Below, in pieces: positions 1 to 8,066 of a DNA stretch of 34,177 nt. Every line of letters begins with the position of its first letter. Within the stretch, counting starts at the first letter, position 1. Source of the stretch: Bacteroidales bacterium (GTDB lineage Bacteria; Bacteroidota; Bacteroidia; Bacteroidales; Paludibacteraceae); NCBI GenBank assembly GCA_900771035.1, contig CAAGML010000171.1:1-34177 (forward strand). Direction: 5' to 3'. Under the pieces are notes generated by a model. It had not been told where the DNA came from. It saw only the letters and a list, made by a program, of their open reading frames with translations, and searched no databases. The position numbers and the translations under genes are program-made.

Positions 1-61
1 CCACAAACCGCTGAAGAGTGGAAAAACTGCTGGAAATTATTTACCGAAAATTGCTGGATTT

Positions 62-424
62 TTATTTGCCAGTTTCAGTAAGATAGAACATTGTGTATTA
101 GTCTTTCAACTGATACATCATATCTTTCTTCGATTTGCCGAAAAATGTATAAGCTCGCACAAAACCGCTGTCAACCAAATCTCTCAGATACTCACCCAGC
201 AGACCATTGTTTGCCATCTTTGTCTCCTGCACTATTTCGCTGCGGGTGAGTCCTATGCGTTTCTTTTGCAGTGCCCTTACTATGCGCATGTATGCCTCCG
301 ACTCCTCGAAAAGCGTTTCATAAAGGCACGTAAACTCATCCCATAGCAAACCCCGTTCCTTGAAAAAGATAGCGTCAATGTTTTGCGAGTACGTGAGTCT
401 TGGCGACAACTGCTTCAGATAAAA
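62..424 (-). pseudogene. Fragment of a Bacteroidales AAA+ ATPase (ATPase_2 / DUF234-like), broken at both ends
   Basis: The frame reads FYLKQLSPRLTYSQNIDAIF and continues into a winged-helix-like stretch (LTRSEIVQET, LGEYLRDLVDSGFV). This matches my memory of the region just after the ATPase core in the large Bacteroidetes AAA family of about 470 residues. No P-loop or Walker B remains. At 98-100 a TAA falls where the family has an aromatic residue (YQLKD-stop-YTMFYL). Reading through it gives eleven more residues, the first few family-like, before a second stop at 62-64. Upstream, similarity ends near 424. A separate ATG at 443-445 in another frame gives only 23 codons. I read this as an internal deletion plus a nonsense mutation. 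Family assignment is from memory of motifs, not from a search. Confidence 0.7.
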
Positions 425-475
425 CGATGACCTGTTGTTTTTCCATATAGTCAGTTATATTGGTATTTCAGGCTG

Positions 476-507
476 CAAAGATAGCTCTTTTTTCTGAGAC
501 AAACAAA
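476..507 (-). promoter_or_regulatory. Consensus Bacteroidetes promoter facing the broken ATPase
   Basis: On the minus strand TTTG (504-507) is followed after exactly 20 bases by TATCTTTG (476-483). This is the full TTTG-N20-TAnnTTTG signal of the phylum's housekeeping sigma factor. An ATG lies at 443-445. The promoter seems to have outlived the gene it served. Its -33 box overlaps the foot of the inner hairpin at 505-547. Confidence 0.7.
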
Positions 508-580
508 ATGTCGAAATCTTGATAAACAATCAAGATTTCGACATTTTCACTATATCATAAAAAACAACAAATTTGTCTCA
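495..580. repeat. Nested palindrome: 19-bp perfect stem inside a 9-bp outer inverted repeat
   Basis: The outer arms are TGAGACAAA (495-503) and TTTGTCTCA (572-580). Inside them 505-523 and 529-547 pair perfectly over 19 bp with a five-base loop (AAACA). Read on the minus strand the inner hairpin is followed by a T-rich stretch, so it could terminate transcription. The two-tier symmetry also suits a tiny palindromic repeat element. No gene overlaps it. Confidence 0.7.
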
Positions 581-711
581 AGTTATTTTTTATCCTCACT
601 AAATCTTCAACCATTTTTCCACTTCTAAATGCCTTTTTCTTCCTCCCCTCATCAACCTTCAAAAAATGACAATTTTTTAACATCTTTATTTTCAGCCACT
701 TTGAAAATCTT

Positions 712-850
712 ATTACAATTATTGCAATTATTACAATTAAAATCCTGCCCTCATCCCACCCACCGATTACAAAAAATATATATCTATTTCTATAGTGCGT
801 TTCTAAAGTACCCCCACGTTTTTAATTGTAATAATTGAAATAATTGTAAT
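712..850. repeat. 139-bp element with AATTGTAAT inverted-repeat arms
   Basis: Arms 712-742 and 820-850 are inverted copies, identical at 30 of 31 positions. Each arm is a tandem of three 9-bp units (AATTGTAAT, AATTGCAAT or AATTGAAAT, AATTGTAAT) plus a T run towards the centre. The 77-bp core shows no gene. The rest of 446-1135 holds the nested palindrome, homopolymer-rich DNA and the phrase AACGTAGCCCAT at 937-948, of which ACGTAGCCCAT recurs near 19150. I see no convincing coding sequence in 446-1135; the open frames there translate the repeat into Leu-Gln runs. Confidence 0.75.
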
Positions 851-1135
851 ACCCATACAAACCGAAAGCAATGGAAAAATCCAGAACAACTAAGCACGAC
901 AATACGTTTCAGACAAACCCTATAACGTACCCTTAACGTAGCCCATACAGAAGATAATCTCCTCCCCTGAAAAAAATTTGCTCCTTCAAAAAAAATCGGC
1001 TTTTTTCTTGAAAAAGCAGCGCAATTGTGGTATATCATAGTGAGAGGGCGCAAAACTCCTAAGCCAACAGCAAAAAACAAATGAAAACTTTAGCTAACAA
1101 CCATGCAAGCACAGCCAAAAAGCAAAAACTAAAAA

Positions 1136-2395
1136 TCAAAGGTATAAATTCCCCTGTGTGGCATTTATTTCCATCACAAAGCCAGACTTTGCCAGCACGA
1201 ATGCCCTTCTGCAGTCAAGGCAACAATACCACTCCTTGTATATCGGGTCATACTCTTGTTGTGAATGACCGAATATCTGGCAGACATTCCCTGGCAAACG
1301 CACTGACGCATCATCAGGGTCATGCTCTGTGACATCAGCCCATACAGGGGAGCCGAATTTTATGCTGCCACCTCTTTGCCAAGATGCATCTTTCGCCAGT
1401 TGAAACAGGAATTCCCTCTTCTTCGCAGCCTCGTTCAACGCATTGCAGATAGATTGACAGTCATCTTTCCTGACATCAGGCATACGCAAATCCAACCATC
1501 CAGGCAATATTCCCGCATGAGACAGCAGAACCTCTCCTTTGTCAGTCTTCATGCACGCAGCCATTTTGAAAAGCTCCATGTTATCCTCATAAATACGTTC
1601 GATTTCAAGGGCATTTCTCTCGTCCTTGCGTGAACAGTCAAGGTCTGGCGTCAGATAATGAATGTCATGATTTCCGAGCAGCAACGTGACGTTGTCAGCA
1701 TTGCGATGTGTATAGTCAAGTATCTCCTTGAAATTCTCAATTGCCTCTCTCCTGTTTATCTTTTCGATGTAATTCCAGTATGGGTCGAGGTAGTCGCCAA
1801 GGAATATTACGGGTATGTGCGGAAACCGTGCGACAGCCTCTTTCCAGAAAGTACGTCCATGGACATCGGGTATAATAAGTGCCAACAATTCCGCGTTCTC
1901 ATTGAATGCGTGTTCAGCACGGATTCTCTCTTTTTCCATCCTTTTATGTTCCAACTCTTCTTCGTAAGCCCGTTGTGCCGCCTCCCTTTTTGCTATCTCC
2001 TCAGCCGGAATCTGACAGCACTCAGGCATCTGACTGTATTCCCTGATGGGCTTGGTATGGATATATTCACTCACACAATTATATGAAATGCCTTTGAGGT
2101 CATCCCAGTCTATACGTGCGCCGTCACTTCCATACGACAGAAACATCGTCATGTCAATGCAGTAGTATCCTTTGAACCTTCTCGTATGACTGAAAGAGTC
2201 CTCTTCCCTTACGAAATTCTCTTCATTTTGGTATGACAACTCAAGTGTGGATAGGTCTATGAAAAAGTGCCACCCCTGTCTGTCTATATTCATTATCTCG
2301 TCATATTCCGGATGCTCCTTGAAATACTTGTCCGTGACAGCTTTGAGATGACGCTCAAATGCTTCAATCGCATAATTTTCTTCTTGCTCAGTCAT
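1136..2395 (-). CDS. PPP-like metallophosphoesterase with an uncharacterised N-terminal region
   Basis: The protein has 419 residues. The C-terminal part carries the dinuclear-metal phosphoesterase motifs in order: DVHGR (177-181), GDYLD (200-204), GNHD (241-244), SHAG (292-295) and GHS (376-378). These resemble the PPP / ApaH / PrpE branch, which cleaves phosphoproteins or dinucleoside polyphosphates. Residues 1-120, rich in aromatics and acidic residues, match no family I recognise. A charged helical linker (about 130-165, rich in E, K and R) joins the halves. There is no signal peptide, so it is probably cytosolic. The gene starts 12 bp after the PAS gene stops and is probably the last gene of the cdaA transcript. 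The substrate is unknown; a role in nucleotide signalling is inferred from position only. Confidence 0.8.
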   Translation of the reverse strand: MTEQEENYAIEAFERHLKAVTDKYFKEHPEYDEIMNIDRQGWHFFIDLSTLELSYQNEENFVREEDSFSHTRRFKGYYCIDMTMFLSYGSDGARIDWDDLKGISYNCVSEYIHTKPIREYSQMPECCQIPAEEIAKREAAQRAYEEELEHKRMEKERIRAEHAFNENAELLALIIPDVHGRTFWKEAVARFPHIPVIFLGDYLDPYWNYIEKINRREAIENFKEILDYTHRNADNVTLLLGNHDIHYLTPDLDCSRKDERNALEIERIYEDNMELFKMAACMKTDKGEVLLSHAGILPGWLDLRMPDVRKDDCQSICNALNEAAKKREFLFQLAKDASWQRGGSIKFGSPVWADVTEHDPDDASVRLPGNVCQIFGHSQQEYDPIYKEWYCCLDCRRAFVLAKSGFVMEINATQGNLYL

Positions 2396-2407
2396 ATTAT
2401 TTGAATG

Positions 2408-2743
2408 TCACTTAGGTTGGCGCACATAATGAGGCATCTGTGCGGGAATAGGAAGAGAAATCTCTATGTAACCGCCGAAAGACCCGTCCTTTTCATACCA
2501 CGGAGCCTGGTAGATGAGTTTGTGAACGCCCTCTTTCTCGATTGTATAGGCGTTGACGTTGTGATTGGCAAGAAGTCCACGGAGGATTTCGGCTGCCCTT
2601 GGTGGGTGGCACTCGAAAAGTGAACGTCCGATGATGTTGCCGTATTTCTCGTAGGTCTGGCGTGAACGCTCGTTCATGTCAATTATGTTTCCCTCTTTGT
2701 CGCAGATGGTCACTGCAAAAGGTGCTTTCTCGAATTTATCCAT
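2408..2743 (-). CDS. Stand-alone PAS-domain protein
   Basis: The 111 residues are essentially one PAS fold: an opening FAVTICDKEGNIIDMNERSR, then GRSLFECHPP, then YTIEKEGVHKLIYQAPWYE and a closing GGYIEISLP strand. There is no kinase, cyclase or DNA-binding domain, so it must signal by binding a partner. The CHPP segment is common in PAS domains of anaerobes and might contact a ligand, but the cofactor cannot be read from sequence. Its start overlaps the cdaA stop by 8 bp, so translation is probably coupled. Sensing redox or a small ligand for the diadenylate cyclase or the downstream phosphoesterase is inference. Confidence 0.8.
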   Translation of the reverse strand: MDKFEKAPFAVTICDKEGNIIDMNERSRQTYEKYGNIIGRSLFECHPPRAAEILRGLLANHNVNAYTIEKEGVHKLIYQAPWYEKDGSFGGYIEISLPIPAQMPHYVRQPK

Positions 2744-3581
2744 ATTGCTCTGTTCTGTTTGTTTCAGTTTCTGTTTTCACGTTTTTTGATTGACGTGCCG
2801 CATGCACATTCTCCATTATGACACGCTGCAGTTCCTCGGGCGAAAGGTTCAGCATATATTTGCCCTTAAACGCCACTGATATGTTACCCGTCTCTTCCGA
2901 AACAATTATTACGAGCGAGTCGTATTTCTCCGCCATTCCCATTGCCGCACGATGTCTGAGACCAAGGTGTCGGGGTATCTCTTCGTTGTTCGATACTGGA
3001 AGGATGCAACCTGCGGCGGCAATTTCGTGGTCGCGGATAATCATCGCACCATCATGGAGCGGCGAGTTTTTGAAGAAAATATTCTCCACAAGGCGGGTGT
3101 TGATGTCAGCGCGGAAAACGTCGCCTGTGTCTATTAAATGCTGTATGTTGTCGTCACGTTCGATGACAATCAGCGCACCAACTTTGCCCGCAGACATGTG
3201 GCGGCAGGCATTAACGAGGTTAACAACCTGTGCTGACGCCTTTTGCGCCTTCTCCTCGTCGTCTTGTTCTCGCAGGAACGACGAGAACCGTTTAAGGAAA
3301 CCCAGCAGTTTGGTAGAACCGAGGTTGAAGAAGAATTTGCGTATCTCGCCCTGAAACAGAACGACAAGCGCAAGAATGCCCACTTTGACGATGTTGTCGA
3401 AAATAGCGCCGGTCATAGGCAACCGGAAGACGTTGCTCACCAGAAACCAAATTGTGATGAACACCATGATGCCGATGAACACCTTGGTGCCACCGCTTGC
3501 CTTCATGATTTTGAAGAGGGTGTACATCAGTATTGCCACCAGCAGGATGTCAATCAGGTCTTTTATTCCGAAAGCGAGCAT
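2736..3581 (-). CDS. cdaA: Diadenylate cyclase CdaA (DacA)
   Basis: This is the membrane enzyme that condenses two ATP into cyclic di-AMP. The 281-residue protein has three N-terminal membrane segments (about 8-26, 33-52 and 60-78), a short linker and the DisA_N/DAC domain (about 100-255). DGA at 177-179 and RHR at 209-211 are the catalytic signatures. Length and layout match the family. The start codon shares one base with the stop of a 36-codon upstream ORF (TAATG), and the end overlaps the PAS gene. In many Bacteroidetes the neighbour is folP; here it is the small ORF and a divergent dsbD. No glmM or cdaR-type regulator lies adjacent. Confidence 0.95.
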   Translation of the reverse strand: MLAFGIKDLIDILLVAILMYTLFKIMKASGGTKVFIGIMVFITIWFLVSNVFRLPMTGAIFDNIVKVGILALVVLFQGEIRKFFFNLGSTKLLGFLKRFSSFLREQDDEEKAQKASAQVVNLVNACRHMSAGKVGALIVIERDDNIQHLIDTGDVFRADINTRLVENIFFKNSPLHDGAMIIRDHEIAAAGCILPVSNNEEIPRHLGLRHRAAMGMAEKYDSLVIIVSEETGNISVAFKGKYMLNLSPEELQRVIMENVHAARQSKNVKTETETNRTEQYG

Positions 3582-3691
3582 TATGGTATCATTTCAAGGT
3601 TTTCGTCTTCAAAAGCATCGTAATCATCGGGAAATTCGGTATCATTCAGAATTTCGTCAAGGCTTCTTTTGTCGTCTTCGTCTATATACAT
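3581..3691 (-). CDS. 36-residue acidic ORF coupled to cdaA
   Basis: The frame begins MYIDEDDKRSLDEILNDTEF and ends at a TAA whose last base is the first base of the cdaA ATG. Fifteen of the 36 residues are Asp or Glu and only two are Lys or Arg. It has no membrane segment or signal peptide. It starts 54 bases downstream of a -7 box on the same strand and fills the cdaA leader completely. The one-base overlap argues for translational coupling. It could be a real micro-protein or only a leader peptide that sets cdaA translation. I do not recognise a family. Confidence 0.5.
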   Translation of the reverse strand: MYIDEDDKRSLDEILNDTEFPDDYDAFEDENLEMIP

Positions 3692-3745
3692 TGTTGTTTT
3701 TTTATTATATGTTTTGTTGCATATTTAGTGTCATGTTTCAGGGTG

Positions 3746-3753
3746 CAAAGATA
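3746..3753 (-). promoter_or_regulatory. -7 box of the cdaA operon promoter
   Basis: TATCTTTG on the minus strand, followed by the GCACCC typical of these promoters. The -33 position about 20 bases upstream reads CTTT or TTTT, a poor TTTG. The first codon of the 36-codon ORF follows 54 bases later. Together with the box at 3816-3823 this makes a compact divergent promoter. Confidence 0.55.
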
Positions 3754-3815
3754 GCAAAAAAACATCAAATGTAAAAGTTTTTGCCGCAAAATTTTTTCAT
3801 ATCAGAAAAAAACAC

Positions 3816-3823
3816 TATCTTTG
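3816..3823 (+). promoter_or_regulatory. -7 box of the dsbD promoter
   Basis: TATCTTTG followed by GCAGCC, 29 bases before the dsbD ATG. The -33 region is only a T run (3792-3797) at the right distance, with no clean TTTG. Confidence 0.55.
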
Positions 3824-3852
3824 CAGCCTGAATATATTACTCGTTCCATACA

Positions 3853-5814
3853 ATGAAAAAGTTTTTCTCAGTTGCTTTAATGCTGATGGCGACGCTGTTC
3901 TGCTTCGGTCAGATGGTGGAGCCTATCAAATGGTCTTCCAAATGTAACAAGCTGGATGACACACATTACGAAATAGTCGTCACTGCCAAGATTGATGCGG
4001 GTTGGCATCTCTACGGCTTGAACATCGGCGAGGGCGGACCTTCGCCAACCGTCTTTACGTTTGACAAGGTCAAAGGTGCGAAACTTGTCGGAAAAGTGAC
4101 TTCAAAGTCCAAACTAATCTCGCATTACGATGATATGTTCGAGATGGAGTTGTCGTGGTACGAAAAGACAGCCGTTTTCAAACAGCATTTCACCATAGGC
4201 AAAGACGCGTGGAACGTAGGTGGAAACGTGACTTTCATGGCTTGCAACGACCAGAACTGTATGCAGGGAACTCCTTATAGGTTCTCGTTTGACGGCGAGG
4301 GATTCGCCGGAGGAGAAGATCTCGTCGTTGTCCCTATCGTTGAGGACACAGTTGAGTCCTCTGAGGACACAGCCTCTGTCGCCGCAGTTGTGGCAGACGC
4401 TGACATTTATACCCCAGTGATTGACCAGCTTAACTCTTTCGGTCAGGCAGGTGGCGACACTTCAGGGTCTCTTTTCTATATATTCCTGATGGGTCTTCTC
4501 GGTGGTTTGATTGCTTTGGTGACACCTTGCGTATGGCCGCTGATTCCTATGACTGTTTCCTTCTTCCTGAAACGCAACAAGGACAAACACAAGGCACGCC
4601 GTGACGCTTTCCTTTACGGTCTGTCAATCATTATAATTTATGTGGGCCTTGGCTTGATTGTCACCGCAATATTCGGTGCTTCGGCATTGAACTCGCTCTC
4701 CACAAACGCAGGATTCAATATCTTCTTCTTCCTGCTTTTGGTGGTGTTTGCCCTCTCGTTCTTCGGTATGTTTGAGATTACGCTCCCTGCCTCTTGGTCG
4801 TCAAAAATGGACGCTAAGGCTGACGAGACAACAGGTTTCCTCTCTATCCTGTTGATGGCATTTACCCTCTCCCTCGTCTCTTTCTCTTGCACAGGTCCTA
4901 TCATCGGAACTTTGCTTGTCGAGACTGCACAAGGGTCATGGCTCTCGCCTGCTATCGGTATGCTTGGCTTCGCCATAGCATTGGCTTTGCCATTCTCGCT
5001 CTTCGCAATGTTCCCTACCATGCTCAAGTCTCTTCCTAAGTCCGGTGGTTGGCTGAACTCCGTGAAGGTAGTCCTTGGTTTCCTCGAGTTGGCATTCTCG
5101 CTGAAATTCCTCTCTGTGGCCGATTTGGCATACGGTTGGGGATTGCTTGACCGCGAGACGTTCGTCGCCCTCTGGATTATGATATTCGCATTCATGGGTA
5201 TTTACCTGCTTGGCTGGATGATTCTCCCTCACGACGACAAGCCAGAACGCATCTCCGTGATGCGAATGATGTTGGCCCTCTGCTCGTTGTCTTACGCCAT
5301 ATATCTTGTGCCAGGACTTTGGGGCGCTCCTCTGAAGTCTGCTTCGGCATTCCTTCCTCCAACCACGACCCAGGATTTCTCGCTTTACGATGGCACGGTA
5401 CACCCTGCCACGATGAATTATGAGGAGGGTTTGAAACTCGCCGCACAGTCTGGCAAACCAATAATCGTTGACTTCTCTGGTTACGGCTGCGTTAACTGCC
5501 GCAAGATGGAGGCTGCCGTATGGACTGACGCACGTGTGGCAGACCGTCTCAGCAAGGATTTCGTACTCGTATCACTCTATGTTGACGACCGTACGCCACT
5601 CGCACAACCAGTCGAGGTTGAGGAGGATGGCGCAAAACTTATACTCACGACCATAGGCGAAAAGAACTCTTATATCCAGCGTCACGTCTATGGTGCCAAT
5701 GCACAGCCATTCTATGTTATGATTAAGGCTGACGGAACACCGCTGACAAGCGCATACGTGTTCAACGAGGATGCGGGCGATTTCTTGGATTGGCTTGACT
5801 CAGGCAAGAAATAA
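3853..5814 (+). CDS. dsbD: DsbD-type thiol:disulfide interchange protein
   Basis: It carries electrons from cytoplasmic thioredoxin across the inner membrane to periplasmic thiol proteins. Of 653 residues, 1-19 form a signal peptide (FFSVALMLMATLFCFG). Residues 25-150 are the alpha (DsbDN-like) domain with Cys131 and Cys136. Residues 208-490 form a membrane domain of about eight helices with TPCVWP (Cys226) and SFSCTGP (Cys346). Residues 510-653 are a thioredoxin-like domain with CVNC (546-549). All three redox pairs are present. It stands alone between a divergent promoter and a terminator at 5834-5870. Numerous open frames on its opposite strand are shadows. Confidence 0.93.
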   Translation: MKKFFSVALMLMATLFCFGQMVEPIKWSSKCNKLDDTHYEIVVTAKIDAGWHLYGLNIGEGGPSPTVFTFDKVKGAKLVGKVTSKSKLISHYDDMFEMELSWYEKTAVFKQHFTIGKDAWNVGGNVTFMACNDQNCMQGTPYRFSFDGEGFAGGEDLVVVPIVEDTVESSEDTASVAAVVADADIYTPVIDQLNSFGQAGGDTSGSLFYIFLMGLLGGLIALVTPCVWPLIPMTVSFFLKRNKDKHKARRDAFLYGLSIIIIYVGLGLIVTAIFGASALNSLSTNAGFNIFFFLLLVVFALSFFGMFEITLPASWSSKMDAKADETTGFLSILLMAFTLSLVSFSCTGPIIGTLLVETAQGSWLSPAIGMLGFAIALALPFSLFAMFPTMLKSLPKSGGWLNSVKVVLGFLELAFSLKFLSVADLAYGWGLLDRETFVALWIMIFAFMGIYLLGWMILPHDDKPERISVMRMMLALCSLSYAIYLVPGLWGAPLKSASAFLPPTTTQDFSLYDGTVHPATMNYEEGLKLAAQSGKPIIVDFSGYGCVNCRKMEAAVWTDARVADRLSKDFVLVSLYVDDRTPLAQPVEVEEDGAKLILTTIGEKNSYIQRHVYGANAQPFYVMIKADGTPLTSAYVFNEDAGDFLDWLDSGKK

Positions 5815-5833
5815 ACGCTATCTGACATATAGG

Positions 5834-5870
5834 CAAAGGCGCTGGCATTATTTTGTCAGCGTCTTTGTTT
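5834..5870 (+). terminator. Terminator after dsbD
   Basis: Stem 5834-5847 / 5854-5867 pairs over 14 bp with two G-T wobbles and a six-base loop (TTATTT), then TTT. It begins 20 bases after the dsbD stop. The T tract is short, so termination may be partial. Confidence 0.6.
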
Positions 5871-5925
5871 CAGAGTGTGGCACTATTCTTGATTGGTTTG
5901 ATAGTGAAAGGAAAACAATAAAGAA

Positions 5926-6531
5926 ATGAAACATAATAAGCAACAGAACAAACCAGCTGATACTGAGAAGGAAGAAAAAAAGTCTCAGCAGGAAATGGAC
6001 CCAAAGCCCGAAGTTGGTCAGCAGCAGGAGAATGAACCTGCTGACAAAAATGACACTCCTGACACTGAAAATGCTGACAATAAGGCAGAAGTTGACTGGC
6101 AAATGAAATGTGCCGAAATAAGCGAGGCACACCTGCGACTGATGGCTGACTTTGACAACTACCGCAAACGCACAATCAAGGAGAAGGCTGACCTCATCAA
6201 GAATGCCTCGGAACGTATAATCACGGATTTCCTCCCTATCGTTGACAATCTGGAGCGTGCATTGGCATCAATGGAGAAAGCAGAGGATGTGAAGGCTGTC
6301 GCCGAGGGCGTCAACCTTATTTATACCCAGATTATGCAGATGCTTCAGGGAAATGGCGTAAGCGTTATTCCTACGGAAAACCTTCCACTTGACACTGACG
6401 TGCATGATGCCATAACCACTATCCCTGCGCCTACTCCTGAACTGAAGGGCAAAATCGTGGATTGCGTGAAGAAGGGATATAAACTAAACGATAAGGTTAT
6501 CCGTCATTCGCAAGTCGTTGTAGGAGAATAA
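5926..6531 (+). CDS. grpE: Nucleotide exchange factor GrpE
   Basis: GrpE releases ADP from DnaK during the chaperone cycle. The 201-residue protein has a hydrophilic, acidic N-terminal tail (1-55), a long coiled coil containing [14 protein letters not shown] (about 70-83), and the C-terminal beta-wing with VSVIPTE, DVHDAI and [16 protein letters not shown]. The gene is followed four bases later by dnaJ; dnaK and hrcA are not in the window. No CIRCE operator is visible upstream. The promoter is unclear: a TATTCTTG at 5884-5891 differs from consensus at one base. Confidence 0.95.
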   Translation: MKHNKQQNKPADTEKEEKKSQQEMDPKPEVGQQQENEPADKNDTPDTENADNKAEVDWQMKCAEISEAHLRLMADFDNYRKRTIKEKADLIKNASERIITDFLPIVDNLERALASMEKAEDVKAVAEGVNLIYTQIMQMLQGNGVSVIPTENLPLDTDVHDAITTIPAPTPELKGKIVDCVKKGYKLNDKVIRHSQVVVGE

Positions 6532-6535
6532 TATT

Positions 6536-7699
6536 ATGGCAAGCAAAAGAGACTATTACGAAGTGCTTGGTGTCGCCAAGACAGCTTCGGCAGACGAGAT
6601 AAAGAAGGCATACCGCAAGGTGGCAATGAAATACCACCCAGACAGAAACCCCGGAGACAAGGAGGCTGAGGAGAAATTCAAGGAGGCTGCCGAGGCTTAC
6701 GAAGTGCTTTCCAACCCTGACAAACGTTCACGCTACGACCAATTCGGTCATGCGGCATTCGAGGGAGGTGCAGGAGGTTTCGGCGGTGGCGCAAGCATGA
6801 ACATGGACGACATTTTCTCTATGTTCGGTGACATATTCGGTGGTCACTTTGGCGGTGGCGGCGACCCTTTCTCGTCATTCTTCGGCGGTGGCAGCCGTGG
6901 CGGGCATCGTACTCCTGTCGGTACAAACCTCCGTGTTACCGTCAAACTGACACTTCAGGAGATTGCCAAGGGCTGCGAGAAGAAAATCAAGGTACGCCAT
7001 GACGTGCTTTGCGAGGCTTGCAACGGCACAGGCGCCAAGAACCCTTCTTCCGTCCAGACATGCCCTGACTGTCATGGTACGGGTCATGTGACACGTGTGC
7101 AACGTACAATCCTCGGTAACATGCAGACCTCAAGTCCTTGCCCACGTTGTGGCGGTACGGGTCAGATAATCAAGGAACGTTGCCCTAAATGCAACGGTTC
7201 GGGCGTTGAGCGTAAGGAAGATGTGATAACAATCAAGATTCCGGCAGGCGTGGGCCGCGGTATGCAACTCACCGTTGAAGGCAAGGGTAACGCCGTGCGC
7301 AACGGTGTTCCAGGCAACCTCTTTGTGTTGATTGACGAGGAGGAGAACAACGAACTGATACGCAACGGCAATGACCTTATATACAACCTGCTTTTGGATT
7401 TGCCGACGGCTGTCCTTGGCGGTACCGTTGAGATTCCGACCATTGACGGACGTGTGAAAGTCAAGATAGAGAAGGGAACACAACCAGGACGTACGCTGCG
7501 TCTCCGTGGAAAGGGTGTTCCTGACGTGAACGGCTACAGAACAGGCGACCTTTTGGTCAACATAGGCGTTTATATTCCTGAGAACCTGTCATCGGACGAA
7601 AGGAAAATATTCGAGAAACTCGCCGACTCGCCTAACATGTCGCCTTCATCTTCGTCCAAGAAATCCTTCCGCGACCGCATACGCCAGATGTTTGAATGA
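6536..7699 (+). CDS. dnaJ: Chaperone DnaJ
   Basis: DnaJ is the Hsp40 co-chaperone that delivers substrates to DnaK and stimulates its ATPase. The 387-residue protein has a J domain (about 4-70) with the HPD motif (KYHPDRNPG). A Gly/Phe-rich segment follows (about 75-130). The zinc-finger region has four CxxCxGxG repeats ([32 protein letters not shown]). Substrate-binding beta domains complete it ([10 protein letters not shown]). It is a full-length type I DnaJ with no missing residues, second in an operon with grpE. Confidence 0.97.
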   Translation: MASKRDYYEVLGVAKTASADEIKKAYRKVAMKYHPDRNPGDKEAEEKFKEAAEAYEVLSNPDKRSRYDQFGHAAFEGGAGGFGGGASMNMDDIFSMFGDIFGGHFGGGGDPFSSFFGGGSRGGHRTPVGTNLRVTVKLTLQEIAKGCEKKIKVRHDVLCEACNGTGAKNPSSVQTCPDCHGTGHVTRVQRTILGNMQTSSPCPRCGGTGQIIKERCPKCNGSGVERKEDVITIKIPAGVGRGMQLTVEGKGNAVRNGVPGNLFVLIDEEENNELIRNGNDLIYNLLLDLPTAVLGGTVEIPTIDGRVKVKIEKGTQPGRTLRLRGKGVPDVNGYRTGDLLVNIGVYIPENLSSDERKIFEKLADSPNMSPSSSSKKSFRDRIRQMFE

Positions 7700-7703
7700 T
7701 GTT

Positions 7704-8066
7704 ATGGAAAAACAGAAACTCGGTTCAATATTTTATATTGCGGGAGCACTAATGGTGCTTGTGGCGACAGTGGTCTATGTTGTGACCTTTGACAATATGA
7801 CGCTGCAAAGGTATGTACCATGGATTTTCTCGGCAGGTGTCGTCATTGACATTGCCGGCAGGGTGATGACCCTCCCGCCGTTGAAGAATTTCCGTGTGCG
7901 CCGCCTGAACAACATATTGGCACTGAGTTCCATATTGCTGATAGCCTCTGCATATTTTATGTTCATAGGCAAACACTACTGCATAATAACCATACTTCTT
8001 TCCGCTATTATGGATCTTTGGTACTCGTACCGTATAAAAGGGGCTCTGGAGGATGCTAAGAAATGA
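7704..8066 (+). CDS. Four-helix membrane protein of unknown function
   Basis: I chose the ATG at 7704, four bases after the dnaJ stop, over an in-frame TTG at 7692. The 120-residue product has four predicted membrane spans: FYIAGALMVLVATVVYVV, VPWIFSAGVVIDIAG, ILALSSILLIASAYFMFIG and IITILLSAIMDLWYSY. No catalytic motif is visible. Its stop overlaps the start of the U32-family gene by four bases (ATGA), so the two are probably co-translated. I do not recognise a named family and assign no function. Confidence 0.75.
   Translation: MEKQKLGSIFYIAGALMVLVATVVYVVTFDNMTLQRYVPWIFSAGVVIDIAGRVMTLPPLKNFRVRRLNNILALSSILLIASAYFMFIGKHYCIITILLSAIMDLWYSYRIKGALEDAKK

Noticed and set aside
629..1080. Open frames on both strands containing Leu-Gln runs
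   Set aside because: They translate the AATTGTAAT repeat arms and flanking homopolymers. Both frames pass through the same repeat and show no protein-like conservation or start context.
1081..1332. 83-codon plus-strand frame beginning MKTLANNHASTAKKQKLKIK
   Set aside because: Most of it is antisense to the C-terminal end of the phosphoesterase gene. It has no promoter box and no recognisable domain. Its first 18 codons could be a gene remnant, but nothing supports that.
4638..5461. Long antisense frames within dsbD
   Set aside because: Shadows of a well-supported 653-residue gene in other frames, with no family motifs.
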